In this document: piece after piece, positions 36,150-44,161 of the stretch
How positions within the stretch are numbered: the first letter of the stretch is position 1
How the letters are laid out: each line of letters opens with the position of its first letter
Origin: CBFGWV01 sp965652545
GTDB lineage: Bacteria > Pseudomonadota > Gammaproteobacteria > Competibacterales > Competibacteraceae
Direction of reading: 5' to 3'
Length of the DNA stretch: 47,412 nucleotides
Assembly (NCBI GenBank): GCA_965652545.1
Contig: CBFGWV010000011.1
Location: 1 to 47,412, forward strand
Program-made: the position numbers and the translations under genes
Notes under the pieces: model-generated
The model's database searches: none
What the model was told of the DNA's origin: nothing
What the model saw: only the letters and a program-made list of their open reading frames with translations

Positions 36150-36158
36150 TGGTAAACT
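36150..36158 (+). promoter_or_regulatory. Possible extended -10 promoter of sdhC
   Basis: TGGTAAACT (36150-36158) matches an extended -10 element (TG, one base, then TAAACT). It lacks a good -35, which extended -10 promoters tolerate. It would start transcription about 60 bases before sdhC. Transcription may also come from upstream of the SdhAF4-like gene. Confidence 0.3.
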
Positions 36159-36227
36159 CCGCCCGCGCTTTGGGTCCGGCAGGCTCCCGGAAAGCGTCCT
36201 CAACTCAAAAATTCAAAGAGGTGTTTC

Positions 36228-36611
36228 ATGTCGACGGACAAGCGGCCGTTGTCGCCGTTCATGATCGGCCCTTACTACCGGCCCCAGCTCACCTCCATGC
36301 TGTCCATTACCCATCGCCTGACCGGGGTGTTCCTCGCGGTGGGAACGCTGCTGCTGGTGTATTGGCTGATGGCTGCCGCAGCGGGGCCTGACGCCTATGA
36401 GCGCGCCCAGCATGTGATCGGGTCCATGCTGGGTCTGCTGCTGCTGTTTCTATGGACGCTGTCGTTCTTTTATCACCTCTGCAACGGCATCCGGCACCTG
36501 TTCTGGGATGCCGGCTACGGCTTCGACATCCCAACCACCTACACCTCCGGCAAAGCCGTGGTGACCGTCTCGCTGGTATTGACGGTCGTCACCTGGCTGA
36601 TTGCCGCCTGA
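36228..36611 (+). CDS. sdhC: Succinate dehydrogenase cytochrome b556 subunit
   Basis: A 127-residue membrane anchor of complex II with three transmembrane helices (about 30-52, 62-88 and 105-126). It has the quinone-site pattern RPQLTSMLSITHRLTG and the heme-ligand helix FFYHLCNGIRHLFWD. These motifs are of the alphaproteobacterial/mitochondrial type rather than the E. coli type. It follows AAAGAGG and starts the structural part of the operon; sdhD begins 20 bases after its stop. The subunit binds heme b and ubiquinone together with SdhD. Confidence 0.95.
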   Translation: MSTDKRPLSPFMIGPYYRPQLTSMLSITHRLTGVFLAVGTLLLVYWLMAAAAGPDAYERAQHVIGSMLGLLLLFLWTLSFFYHLCNGIRHLFWDAGYGFDIPTTYTSGKAVVTVSLVLTVVTWLIAA

Positions 36612-36631
36612 AGGCTAGAGGAGATCCAAAG

Positions 36632-37012
36632 ATGAGTTTGCGCACGCCTTTGGGCCGCGTTCGCGGGCTGGGTTCGGCCAAGGAGGGGGCCGCCCATTGG
36701 TGGGCACAGCGGATGACGGCCTTGGCTTTGATCCCGTTGTCCCTGTGGTTTCTCGTCAGCCTGCTATCGGCAGTGGGGGGCGGCTACGAGGGCGCAGTCG
36801 CCTGGATCGGCAGCCCGTTCAACACTGTGCTGCTGGTGGTGTTGCTGGCGCTGGTGTTCTATCACGCCGCACTGGGGTTGCAGGTGGTCATCGAAGACTA
36901 CGTTCACCCCGAGTCGGTGCGCATCGCGGCGATCCTGGCGACGAAGTTCGTGCTGCTGATCCTGGCCGTTGCATCCATCCTGGCCGTGCTGCGCATAGCG
37001 TTCGGAGGCTGA
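36632..37012 (+). CDS. sdhD: Succinate dehydrogenase hydrophobic membrane anchor
   Basis: A 126-residue anchor with three membrane helices (about 25-47, 60-85 and 97-122). The start GLGSAKEGAAHWWAQRMTALAL carries the family HWWxQRxT pattern. The heme-region motif FYHAALGLQVVIEDYVH is clear. ATG at 36632 follows GAGGAG; the frame is open further upstream, inside sdhC, but those codons are not used. Together with SdhC it holds heme b and the quinone site and anchors SdhAB to the membrane. sdhA starts 8 bases downstream. Confidence 0.95.
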   Translation: MSLRTPLGRVRGLGSAKEGAAHWWAQRMTALALIPLSLWFLVSLLSAVGGGYEGAVAWIGSPFNTVLLVVLLALVFYHAALGLQVVIEDYVHPESVRIAAILATKFVLLILAVASILAVLRIAFGG

Positions 37013-37020
37013 AGTCTTTC

Positions 37021-38811
37021 ATGGCGACGACCGATTACAAGATCATCGAGCACAACTACGACGTGGTGGTGGTGGGCGCCGGCGGCGCCGGTCTGCGAGC
37101 CACTTTCGGCATGGCCCAGAAAGGCTTGTCCACCGCATGCATCACCAAGGTGTTCCCGACCCGCAGTCACACCGTCGCTGCGCAAGGCGGTATGTCCGCC
37201 GCGCTGGGCAACATGGGGCCGGATGACTGGCGTTGGCACATGTACGACACCGTCAAGGGCTCGGACTGGCTGGGCGACCAGGACGCCATCGAATACATGT
37301 GCCGTGAGGCCATCCCGGCGGTCATCGAGTTGGAACACTATGGTGTGCCGTTCTCTCGCACCGAGACCGGGCACATTTATCAACGTCCTTTCGGCGGCAT
37401 GACCACCAACTTCGGTGAGGGCACCGCCCAGCGCACCTGCGCGGCGGCCGACCGTACCGGGCATGCCATCCTGCACACGCTGTACCAGCAGGCGCTCAAG
37501 CACGAAGCCGAGTTTTACATCGAATACTTCGCGATCGATCTGATCATGGAGGATGGCCGCTGCCGCGGTGTATTGGCCTGGGACTTGTCCGATGGCTCGC
37601 TGCACCTGTTTCGCGCCCACATGACCGTTTTGGCCACCGGCGGGTACGGGCGGGCGTTCTTCTCCGCCACCAGCGCCCACACCTGCACCGGCGATGGCAA
37701 CGGCATGGTGCTGCGGGCCGGATTGCCGCTGCAGGACATGGAGTTCACCCAGTTCCACCCCACCGGCGTTTATGGATCAGGCTGTCTGATCACCGAAGGG
37801 GTGCGTGGCGAAGGCGGTTACCTGACCAACTCCGAAGGCGAGCGCTTCATGGAGCGCTATGCACCCAATGCCAAGGACCTGGCTTCGCGCGACGTGGTCA
37901 GCCGCTCGATGACCGTCGAGATCCGCGAGGGGCGGGGCGTAGGCCCGGAGAAGGACCACATACACCTGCACCTGGAGCACTTGGGTCCGGAGGTCATCCA
38001 CGAGCGGCTGCCCGGCATTGCCGAAACCGCCAAGATTTTCGCCGGCGTGGATGTCACCAAGGAGCCCATACCGGTGCTGCCGACCGTGCACTACAACATG
38101 GGCGGTATCCCCACCAATTACTACGGTGAGGTGGTGACCCTGCAGGACGGTAATCCCGACCAGGTCGTCCCCGGATTGATGGCCATTGGCGAGGCCGCCT
38201 GCGTGTCGGTGCACGGCGCTAACCGCCTTGGGTCGAATTCGCTGCTGGATATCGTGGTGTTCGGCCGCGCTGCGGCCATTCGCTGCGCCGAACTGATCAA
38301 ACCGGGCATGAATCATCGCCCGATGCCCGCTGCAAGCGTCGATAAGGTTCTGGCGCGGTTCGACCGTTTGCGCCATGCTTCCGGCAGCCAGAGCACGGCG
38401 ACCGTACGCAATGCCATGCAACGCACCATGCAGAATCATGCTGCGGTATTCCGCACCGGTGAGTCGATGCAAGAGGGCATGGACGGTATGCAGGCGGTGT
38501 ACGCAAGCTTTGCCGATGTGAAGGTCGCCGATCACAGCCTGATCTGGAACTCCGATCTCGTGGAGACACTGGAGCTCGATAACCTGCTCGGCTGTGCCGT
38601 GGTATCGATAACTGCCGCCCTCAACCGCAAGGAAAGCCGTGGCGCCCATGCGCGCGAGGACTTCCCCGATCGTGACGACCAGGAATGGATGAAGCACACC
38701 TTGACCTGGATGGACGAGAGCGGCGCAGTGCGTATCGACTACCGGCCGGTGCACGACTACACCCTCACCGATGAAGTGGAGTACTTCCCGCCCAAGAAGC
38801 GGGTCTACTAA
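37021..38811 (+). CDS. sdhA: Succinate dehydrogenase flavoprotein subunit
   Basis: A 596-residue catalytic subunit oxidising succinate to fumarate through covalent FAD. The dinucleotide-binding motif VVVVGAGGAGLRATFG lies at about residues 15-30. The flavin-linking His is in TRSHTVAAQGG (about residue 46). Substrate-site segments include HPTGVYGSGCLITEGVRGEGG and ASRDVVSRSM, with NRLGSNSLLDIVVFGRAA near residue 401. Sequence style (DDWRWHMYDTVKGSDWLGDQDAIEYMC) is alphaproteobacterial/mitochondrial. The true start is ATG at 37021, following GGAGG by 12 bases. Flavinylation would be helped by the SdhE encoded downstream and, by analogy, by the SdhAF4-like protein upstream. Confidence 0.97.
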   Translation: MATTDYKIIEHNYDVVVVGAGGAGLRATFGMAQKGLSTACITKVFPTRSHTVAAQGGMSAALGNMGPDDWRWHMYDTVKGSDWLGDQDAIEYMCREAIPAVIELEHYGVPFSRTETGHIYQRPFGGMTTNFGEGTAQRTCAAADRTGHAILHTLYQQALKHEAEFYIEYFAIDLIMEDGRCRGVLAWDLSDGSLHLFRAHMTVLATGGYGRAFFSATSAHTCTGDGNGMVLRAGLPLQDMEFTQFHPTGVYGSGCLITEGVRGEGGYLTNSEGERFMERYAPNAKDLASRDVVSRSMTVEIREGRGVGPEKDHIHLHLEHLGPEVIHERLPGIAETAKIFAGVDVTKEPIPVLPTVHYNMGGIPTNYYGEVVTLQDGNPDQVVPGLMAIGEAACVSVHGANRLGSNSLLDIVVFGRAAAIRCAELIKPGMNHRPMPAASVDKVLARFDRLRHASGSQSTATVRNAMQRTMQNHAAVFRTGESMQEGMDGMQAVYASFADVKVADHSLIWNSDLVETLELDNLLGCAVVSITAALNRKESRGAHAREDFPDRDDQEWMKHTLTWMDESGAVRIDYRPVHDYTLTDEVEYFPPKKRVY

Positions 38812-38826
38812 GCGGAGTTACCCCTG

Positions 38827-39606
38827 ATGGCACAGTTCCGACTTCCGGCCAACTCCCGGGTCCTGCAGGGCAAGCTCTTCGGTGCCCCCGCGGGCGCGAA
38901 GAACGTCCGGGTCTTCAAGATCTATCGCTGGGACCCCGACACGGGGGCCAATCCCCGGGTGGACGAGTACATGGTCGATATGGACAGCTGCGGTCCGATG
39001 ATTCTGGACGCGCTGATCAAGATCAAAAATGAGATCGACCCCACGCTGACCTTCCGCCGCTCCTGCCGTGAAGGGATCTGCGGGTCGTGTGCGATGAACA
39101 TCGATGGCACCAACACCCTGGCCTGCACCAAGGCCATCGAGGATGTCGACGGCGATGTACGGGTGTTTCCGTTGCCGCACATGCCGGTCATCAAGGATCT
39201 GGTGCCCGATCTGACGCATTTTTACGCGCAGTATGCATCGATCAAGCCGTGGATGCAGAGCCAGACACCCCCGCCGCCGGATCGTGAGCGCCTGCAGTCC
39301 AAGGAGGATCGCGCCCGTCTCGATGGGTTGTATGAGTGCATTCTCTGCGCCTGTTGCTCCACTGCCTGTCCCAGCTATTGGTGGAATTCCGACCGCTACC
39401 TGGGGCCGGCCGTGCTGTTGCAGGCGTACCGGTGGATCGCCGACTCCCGTGACGAGAACACCGGCGAACGGCTGGACGAGTTGGAGGATCCTTTCCGCCT
39501 CTATCGTTGCCACACGATCATGAACTGTGCCCGGACTTGCCCCAAGGGGCTGAACCCGGCCAAGGCCATTGCCGAGATCAAGAAGCTGATCATCGAGCGG
39601 CGTTGA
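38827..39606 (+). CDS. sdhB: Succinate dehydrogenase iron-sulfur subunit
   Basis: A 259-residue electron-transfer subunit. The [2Fe-2S] ligands lie in SCREGICGSCAMN and a later CTK (about residues 80-102). The [4Fe-4S] motif is CILCACCSTACPSYWW, and the [3Fe-4S] cysteines are in CHTIMNCARTCPKGLNP. The N terminus is longer than in E. coli SdhB, as in alphaproteobacterial proteins. It passes electrons from FADH2 in SdhA to quinone. The gene follows sdhA by 15 bases and precedes sdhE. Confidence 0.97.
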   Translation: MAQFRLPANSRVLQGKLFGAPAGAKNVRVFKIYRWDPDTGANPRVDEYMVDMDSCGPMILDALIKIKNEIDPTLTFRRSCREGICGSCAMNIDGTNTLACTKAIEDVDGDVRVFPLPHMPVIKDLVPDLTHFYAQYASIKPWMQSQTPPPPDRERLQSKEDRARLDGLYECILCACCSTACPSYWWNSDRYLGPAVLLQAYRWIADSRDENTGERLDELEDPFRLYRCHTIMNCARTCPKGLNPAKAIAEIKKLIIERR

Positions 39607-39629
39607 AGGCACAGCCGGGCCAGCCAGGT

Positions 39630-39878
39630 ATGAATGACATCGGTCGCCTGCGGTGGCGTTGCCGCCGCGGCATGAAAGAGCTGGATCTGGTCCTGCTTCG
39701 TTTTCTCGAACAGGACTATCCGGGGCTGGACCCGCGACAGCAGGCGGATTTCGCCCGACTGCTCGCGCTCCAGGATCCCGAGCTCTGGGCCTATCTCACC
39801 GGACGCGACGACCCGAAGGACGCGGGCCTTGCCGATATCATCCAACGAATGCGCGGCCCCGCTCAGCCTGCGTCTTGA
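39630..39878 (+). CDS. sdhE: FAD assembly factor SdhE
   Basis: An 82-residue member of the SdhE/YgfY (SDH5) family, small helical proteins that promote covalent attachment of FAD to SdhA. The invariant RGMKELD motif is at residues 14-20, followed by FLEQDYPGLDPRQQADFARLLALQDPELWAYLTG, the normal helix pattern. Start ATG at 39630 lies 23 bases after sdhB, with CCAGG just upstream; the open frame further left is inside sdhB. In E. coli sdhE sits apart from sdhCDAB beside ygfX, whereas here both are appended to the sdh operon. Confidence 0.95.
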   Translation: MNDIGRLRWRCRRGMKELDLVLLRFLEQDYPGLDPRQQADFARLLALQDPELWAYLTGRDDPKDAGLADIIQRMRGPAQPAS

Positions 39879-40257
39879 CAAGTCGCCCTCCGGTGTCGTG
39901 CTTGATCGGATTCTGGCGGGTGCTGGGTTGGCCGTTTTGGCGTTCTTCGCCCGGGCACCGATCATTTTGAGCGTTACCGGAGCGGCTCTCTGCTTGTTTC
40001 TCGCCTGGCCTCGCCGATCTCATGCGGCCATCGAATTGCGGCTATGGGCCGATGGGCGTGGTCTGTTGTGTCGGCAAGGCGCAAACGATGCGCTCGTTAA
40101 CTGGTCGGGTGTTGTCGTCGGGCGCTGGGCACGGCTGACGCTGAGAGTCGAGGGTGGTGTACTGGCCAATATCCATTGGTTCACACCATGGACCACCGAC
40201 CCCGCATCGCTGCGTACGCTCCGCCAGTGGGTGCTGGCCGCTGCGGAGCGTACGTGA
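39829..40257 (+). CDS. YgfX-like protein (SdhE partner)
   Basis: A protein of up to 142 residues resembling YgfX/CptA, the membrane protein typically encoded next to sdhE. It starts with the characteristic basic strand SLRLDKSPSGVVLDRIL. Two closely spaced membrane helices follow (about residues 27-58), then a short soluble tail with ELRLWADGRGLLCR and the Trp-rich end VLANIHWFTPWTTDPASLRTLRQWVL, similar to the family's DxxxxxxLRxLRxxLR ending. The start is uncertain: TTG at 39829 keeps the family N-terminal strand but overlaps sdhE by 50 bases; GTG at 39898 would avoid overlap but cut that strand. It is convergent with nadB, with 3 bases between. Confidence 0.7.
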   Translation: MPISSNECAAPLSLRLDKSPSGVVLDRILAGAGLAVLAFFARAPIILSVTGAALCLFLAWPRRSHAAIELRLWADGRGLLCRQGANDALVNWSGVVVGRWARLTLRVEGGVLANIHWFTPWTTDPASLRTLRQWVLAAAERT

Positions 40258-40260
40258 GCC

Positions 40261-41898
40261 TTACCAGCGTGGCGGGTGGCCGGCGCCGGCGAAGTTCGCC
40301 GGTACCAGTACGGTGTCGCGCGCCATGACATCGCCCAGTGTGTCGGGATAGTCCAGGCTGAAATGCAATCCACGGCTCTCCCGTCGACCCATGGCTGAGC
40401 GGATGATGAGATCGGCCACCTGTGTCAGATTGCGCAGTTCGAGCAGATCGGCGGTGACCCGGAAGTTGCCGTAATACTCCGCTATTTCCCGCGCCAGCAG
40501 GTCGACCCGGTGCTGCGCCCGCGCCAGGCGCTTGTTGGAGCGCACGATGCCCACGTAGTCCCACATGAAACGGCGCAACTCCATCCAGTTATGGCTGACC
40601 ACGACCTCTTCGTCGGAATCGGTCACCCGACTCTCGTCCCAAGCGGGAATCAACATGTCATCGGCGCGCACGGCAGTGTGCGACAGAATGTCTCGCGCCG
40701 CGGCGACACCAAAGACCAGGCATTCGAGCAACGAGTTGCTGGCCATGCGGTTGGCCCCGTGCAAGCCGGTGAACGCCGCCTCGCCGATGGCATATAGGCC
40801 TTGCAGGTCAGCACGGCCGTTCAGGTCGGTCATGACGCCGCCGCAGGTGTAGTGCGCAGCGGGGACCACGGGGATGGGCTCCCGTGTGATGTCGATGCCG
40901 TAGTCCAGGCAGGTCGCATGGATGGTGGGGAAGTGGCTTCTGACGAAGTCGGCCGGGCGATGGCTGATGTCCAGGAACACGCACGGCACGCCCAGGCGTT
41001 TCATTTCGTGGTCGATCGCGCGGGCGACGATGTCCCGAGGCGCCAGTTCTTCACGCGGATCGAACCGGGCCATGAACGGCTCGCCATCGGGAAGCAGCAG
41101 GCGTCCGCCTTCGCCCCGCACGGCCTCGCTGATCAGGAACGATTTGGCTTTGGGATGATAGAGGCAGGTGGGATGAAACTGCATGAACTCCATGTTGGCC
41201 ACGCGGCAGCCGGCGCGCCAGGCCATGGCGATGCCATCGCCGGTGGAGCCGTCCGGATTGCTGGAGTAGAGATAGGCCCGGCTCGCTCCACCGGAGGCAA
41301 GGACGACCCAGCGTGCGCGCCAAGTCTCCACAGCCCCGCTGTCGAGGTTGAGTACATAGGCGCCGAAGCACCGATTGCCGGAAACACCGAGACGGCGGCT
41401 GGTGATCAGGTCGACCGCCATGCGCTGAGCCCGCAAATCCAAACCGGCCGCGCTCAGCGCCTGAGCCTGGAGTGCCTCCTGTATGGCTCGCCCCGTCGCG
41501 TCGGCCGCATGGACGATACGCCGGTGGCTGTGTCCACCCTCGCGGGTGAGGTGAAAGCCGCTGCCGCCGCCGGGCTGGTCCTCCGTGGTGAACGGCACGC
41601 CCATGGTGGCAAGCCATTCGATGGCCTCACGGCCGTGTTCGACGGTGTAGCGGACGGTATCCTCGTGGCACAGGCCGGCACCGGCGATGAGCGTATCCTC
41701 GATGTGGGATTGCAGCGAATCGCTGACCTCGTCCATGACGGCGGAGACCCCACCTTGGGCATAGAACGTACTGCCTTCATGCAGGGCGGCCTTGGCGATA
41801 GCCGTCACCCTGAGGTGTGGTGCCAGGTGCAGGCCTAGGCTTAGACCCGCGGCGCCGCAGCCGATCACCAGTACGTCCGTCTCGAAATAATCTGTCAT
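40261..41898 (-). CDS. nadB: L-aspartate oxidase
   Basis: A 545-residue FAD enzyme converting aspartate to iminoaspartate, the first step of de novo NAD synthesis. The FAD-binding start DVLVIGCGAAGLSLGLHLA is followed by STFYAQGGVSAV, TREGGHSHRRIVHAADATG, RGEGG...RDIVARAIDHEMKRLG and HGANRMASNSLLECLVFG, all diagnostic of NadB within the SdhA/FrdA superfamily. ATG at 41898 gives the usual short N terminus; an in-frame GTG at 41928 would add ten residues and lacks a ribosome-binding site. Its start faces rpoE. The nadB-rpoE divergence is a widespread gammaproteobacterial arrangement. Confidence 0.95.
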   Translation of the reverse strand: MTDYFETDVLVIGCGAAGLSLGLHLAPHLRVTAIAKAALHEGSTFYAQGGVSAVMDEVSDSLQSHIEDTLIAGAGLCHEDTVRYTVEHGREAIEWLATMGVPFTTEDQPGGGSGFHLTREGGHSHRRIVHAADATGRAIQEALQAQALSAAGLDLRAQRMAVDLITSRRLGVSGNRCFGAYVLNLDSGAVETWRARWVVLASGGASRAYLYSSNPDGSTGDGIAMAWRAGCRVANMEFMQFHPTCLYHPKAKSFLISEAVRGEGGRLLLPDGEPFMARFDPREELAPRDIVARAIDHEMKRLGVPCVFLDISHRPADFVRSHFPTIHATCLDYGIDITREPIPVVPAAHYTCGGVMTDLNGRADLQGLYAIGEAAFTGLHGANRMASNSLLECLVFGVAAARDILSHTAVRADDMLIPAWDESRVTDSDEEVVVSHNWMELRRFMWDYVGIVRSNKRLARAQHRVDLLAREIAEYYGNFRVTADLLELRNLTQVADLIIRSAMGRRESRGLHFSLDYPDTLGDVMARDTVLVPANFAGAGHPPRW

Positions 41899-41957
41899 CG
41901 GTGCCTGATTTTCTTCGTGTTGTCCCACATGCAGTCACTATAATCGCAGGCTGCTGC

Positions 41958-41984
41958 GAACTTCGGTAGCCGCCCAGGGTCTAC
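41958..41984 (+). promoter_or_regulatory. Sigma-E-type promoter upstream of rpoE
   Basis: GAACTT (41958-41963), a 15-base spacer and GTCTAC (41979-41984). The known E. coli sigma-E consensus is GGAACTT, about 15-16 bases, then GTCTAA, so the match is nearly complete. Location 60-85 bases before rpoE fits the well-known autoregulation of rpoE operons. Confidence 0.8.
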
Positions 41985-42011
41985 CTGCCTGGGTTAGCCG
42001 GAGGGCGCCGA

Positions 42012-42146
42012 ATGAATCCACAGATCCAAGGGGTCAGGCCCGAATGGGCGATACAGCAGTCGATCGAGAGTTGGTGCAGCGTGTCCAGCGTGGAGACAAG
42101 AGCGCGTTCGACGTATTGGTCCGCAAGTACCAGTTCAAGATCGTGA
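42012..42146 (+). CDS. Possible leader ORF overlapping the rpoE start
   Basis: A 44-codon ORF beginning MNPQIQGVRPEWAIQQSIES. Its ATG has a near-perfect GGAGGG (42000-42005) six bases upstream, better placed than any site for rpoE itself. It begins 32 bases before rpoE and runs on into rpoE in another frame. Most of its length is therefore a shadow of rpoE, and only the start signal is persuasive. E. coli rpoE is preceded by a leader peptide gene (rseD) to which its translation is coupled; this could be an analogue. No sequence similarity to RseD is claimed. Confidence 0.35.
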   Translation: MNPQIQGVRPEWAIQQSIESWCSVSSVETRARSTYWSASTSSRS

Positions 42147-42619
42147 AGCTGGTGTCGCGCTATGTGCACGATCCCAACGAATCGATGGACGTGGCGCAAG
42201 AGGCATTTTTCAAGGCTTACCGCGCATTGCCCGGATTTCGTGGCGACAGCGCGTTCTATACCTGGTTGTACAGGATCGCCATCAACACGGCGAAAAACTA
42301 CTTGGTTGCACAGGGCCGGCGCCCGCCCGGCTCGGATATCGATGCGCAGGAAGCAGAACAATACGACGGTGAGTCATACCTGAAGGAATATGAAACCCCC
42401 GAACGGGTGTTGCTCAAGGATGAGATCGAGGCCACGGTCTACCGGGCAATCGAGGAGTTGCCCGAGGACTTACGCACCGCCATCACGCTGCGGGAGTTGG
42501 AGGGGATGAGCTACGAGGAAATTGCGCAAACCATGGGATGCCCGATCGGGACCGTGCGATCACGCATATTTCGCGCACGCGAGTCCATCGACAACACACT
42601 GCGGCCGTTATTGAGTTAA
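42044..42619 (+). CDS. rpoE: RNA polymerase sigma-E factor
   Basis: A 191-residue ECF sigma factor directing the envelope-stress response. Region 2 contains FDVLVRKYQFKIVKLVSRYVHDPNESMDVAQEAFFKAYRALPGFRGDSAFYTWLYRIAINTAKN-type sequence, very close to E. coli RpoE and Pseudomonas AlgU. Region 4 ends ELEGMSYEEIAQTMGCPIGTVRSRIFRARESID. The identity is firm because it is followed by the anti-sigma gene rseA, rseB and rseC, and is preceded by a sigma-E-type promoter. The ATG at 42044 has only a loosely spaced AAGGGG; an upstream ORF with a stronger site overlaps it, so translation may be coupled. Confidence 0.97.
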   Translation: MGDTAVDRELVQRVQRGDKSAFDVLVRKYQFKIVKLVSRYVHDPNESMDVAQEAFFKAYRALPGFRGDSAFYTWLYRIAINTAKNYLVAQGRRPPGSDIDAQEAEQYDGESYLKEYETPERVLLKDEIEATVYRAIEELPEDLRTAITLRELEGMSYEEIAQTMGCPIGTVRSRIFRARESIDNTLRPLLS

Positions 42620-42639
42620 TTGAGGCAGGTTCAAGTACG

Positions 42640-43200
42640 ATGACCGACAAGACGGGTGAACAGATTTCCGCGCTGCTGGACGACGAAGTCCGGCCCGAAG
42701 AAGCACAATTTGCTGTGCGATTGCTGTGCCAACGCAGCGAATCGCGGGCTCAACTGGAACGCTACGCATTGATTCGCGAAGCCATGCAGGGCCACTTGGC
42801 TGAGCGCACCGGATACGGTTTGGCCGATCGGATCGCCGCCCGTCTGGAGGAGCTCCCAGCATTCGAGCAAGCGCCGGCAGCGGTACCAACCGGTTCTGCG
42901 GCGCCCTGGCGCCGTCCAGCATTGGGGTTTGGGCTGGCCGCGTCGGTCGCCGTCCTTGGCGCGGTCGGCATGGGCGGGCTTTGGCAGCCACCGGCGGATG
43001 TGCCTACCCCAGCCCTCGCATCGGATGCGAACGAGCCGGCGTCATCGCCGTTGATCGCCGATGCGGCGTTGCCACCCCCCGGCGAATGGAGTCGCGAGCT
43101 GGAGCGGTATTTGGTGGACCACAATGAGTTCGCATCGCAGAACAGCGTTCATGGGGTCGTTCCCTACGTCCGCATGGTGGGCCACGAGACCGGTCGGTAA
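42640..43200 (+). CDS. rseA: Anti-sigma-E factor RseA
   Basis: A 186-residue single-pass membrane protein that holds sigma-E at the inner membrane until DegS and RseP cleave it. The N-terminal cytoplasmic domain begins TGEQISALLDDEVRPEEAQFAVRLL, the RseA N-domain pattern, and contains YALIREAMQGH. A membrane helix (LGFGLAASVAVLGAVGMGGLW, about residues 89-109) follows a basic PWRRP. The periplasmic tail is Pro/Ala-rich. It begins 20 bases after rpoE with GAGGCAGG upstream, so the two proteins are made together. Sequence conservation is moderate, as usual for this family. Confidence 0.93.
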   Translation: MTDKTGEQISALLDDEVRPEEAQFAVRLLCQRSESRAQLERYALIREAMQGHLAERTGYGLADRIAARLEELPAFEQAPAAVPTGSAAPWRRPALGFGLAASVAVLGAVGMGGLWQPPADVPTPALASDANEPASSPLIADAALPPPGEWSRELERYLVDHNEFASQNSVHGVVPYVRMVGHETGR

Positions 43201-43204
43201 TGGC

Positions 43205-44161
43205 ATGAGGGCTTGTCTGATGGTGCGCCGTAATGCTCTGGTCCTGCTGACAGCGATGTTGTGGTCAGTCAGCTCATGGGGTGGCGGTGACGACGCGCGA
43301 GCCTGGCTGGAACGAATCAGCCAGCAAGCCGATGAGGTGAGTTATCAAGGCGCATTCGTCTATGTGCAGGGCGACCATGTCGAGTCCATGCGCATCATTC
43401 ATGACGCCGAGCAAGGCGTCCAATACCTCTCTGCGCTGAACGGCGAGCATCGCGAAGTGGTAGTTGCCGGTGAGTACGGTATCTGCCTGCTGCCGAATCG
43501 TCGGGTCGCTTTCGGCGGTAGCGGCGACAGGCGGCCGATTTTGGCTGCTTTTCCGGAGGAGTTGGAGCGGCTTTCGGCGCACTATGCCTTCCAGATGGTC
43601 GGCGATGACCGGGTGGCCGGTCATGCGGCCAAGGTGATCGACCTGGCGCCTCGCGACAATATGCGCTACGGCTATCGGCTGTGGGTGGACGCGAGCTATG
43701 GCGTGCTGCTTCGCTCCGCGTTGATCGGTGAACGCGATGTCGTCATCGAGCAGTTGATGTTCACCAGCATCGACTACGGCGGGGTGCCACCGATCCCCGC
43801 CGACCAGGCGGCATTGGCCAGGTCGGACCGATCGGGTGAGACGGCGGAGGTGCTGGAAGGCGATTGGACGCTCACCGGCTTGCCGCCGGGATACGAGGCA
43901 GTCTGGTACACCCGTTATCAACGTGGAGACGATGCCGTTCATACGGAGCACATCGTTGTCAGCGACGGATTGGCCACGGTATCCGTGTTCGTCGAACGTC
44001 TTCCAGAGTCTGGTGTGCCGGTACTCGAAGGCGCTTCCCACGTCGGTGCTATGCAGGCTTATGGTCGGGTGGTGGACGGTCACCAGGCGCTCGTGGTCGG
44101 CGAGGCCCCGGTAGCGGCGATTCAGATGATCGCCAATGCGGTCAAAGCCAAGACCCCGTGA
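43205..44161 (+). CDS. rseB: Sigma-E regulatory protein RseB
   Basis: A 318-residue periplasmic protein with a signal peptide (cut near VSSWGGGDD). It binds the periplasmic part of RseA and shields it from DegS; lipopolysaccharide intermediates release it. Family elements are AWLERISQQADEVSYQGAFVYVQGDHVESMRIIHD at the start of the large MucB/RseB N-domain and YRLWVDASYGVLLRSALI in its core. A C-terminal domain has PPGYEAVWYTR and VSVFVERLP. ATG at 43205 starts four bases after rseA stops; a second ATG at 43220 would still leave a signal peptide. Confidence 0.93.
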   Translation: MRACLMVRRNALVLLTAMLWSVSSWGGGDDARAWLERISQQADEVSYQGAFVYVQGDHVESMRIIHDAEQGVQYLSALNGEHREVVVAGEYGICLLPNRRVAFGGSGDRRPILAAFPEELERLSAHYAFQMVGDDRVAGHAAKVIDLAPRDNMRYGYRLWVDASYGVLLRSALIGERDVVIEQLMFTSIDYGGVPPIPADQAALARSDRSGETAEVLEGDWTLTGLPPGYEAVWYTRYQRGDDAVHTEHIVVSDGLATVSVFVERLPESGVPVLEGASHVGAMQAYGRVVDGHQALVVGEAPVAAIQMIANAVKAKTP

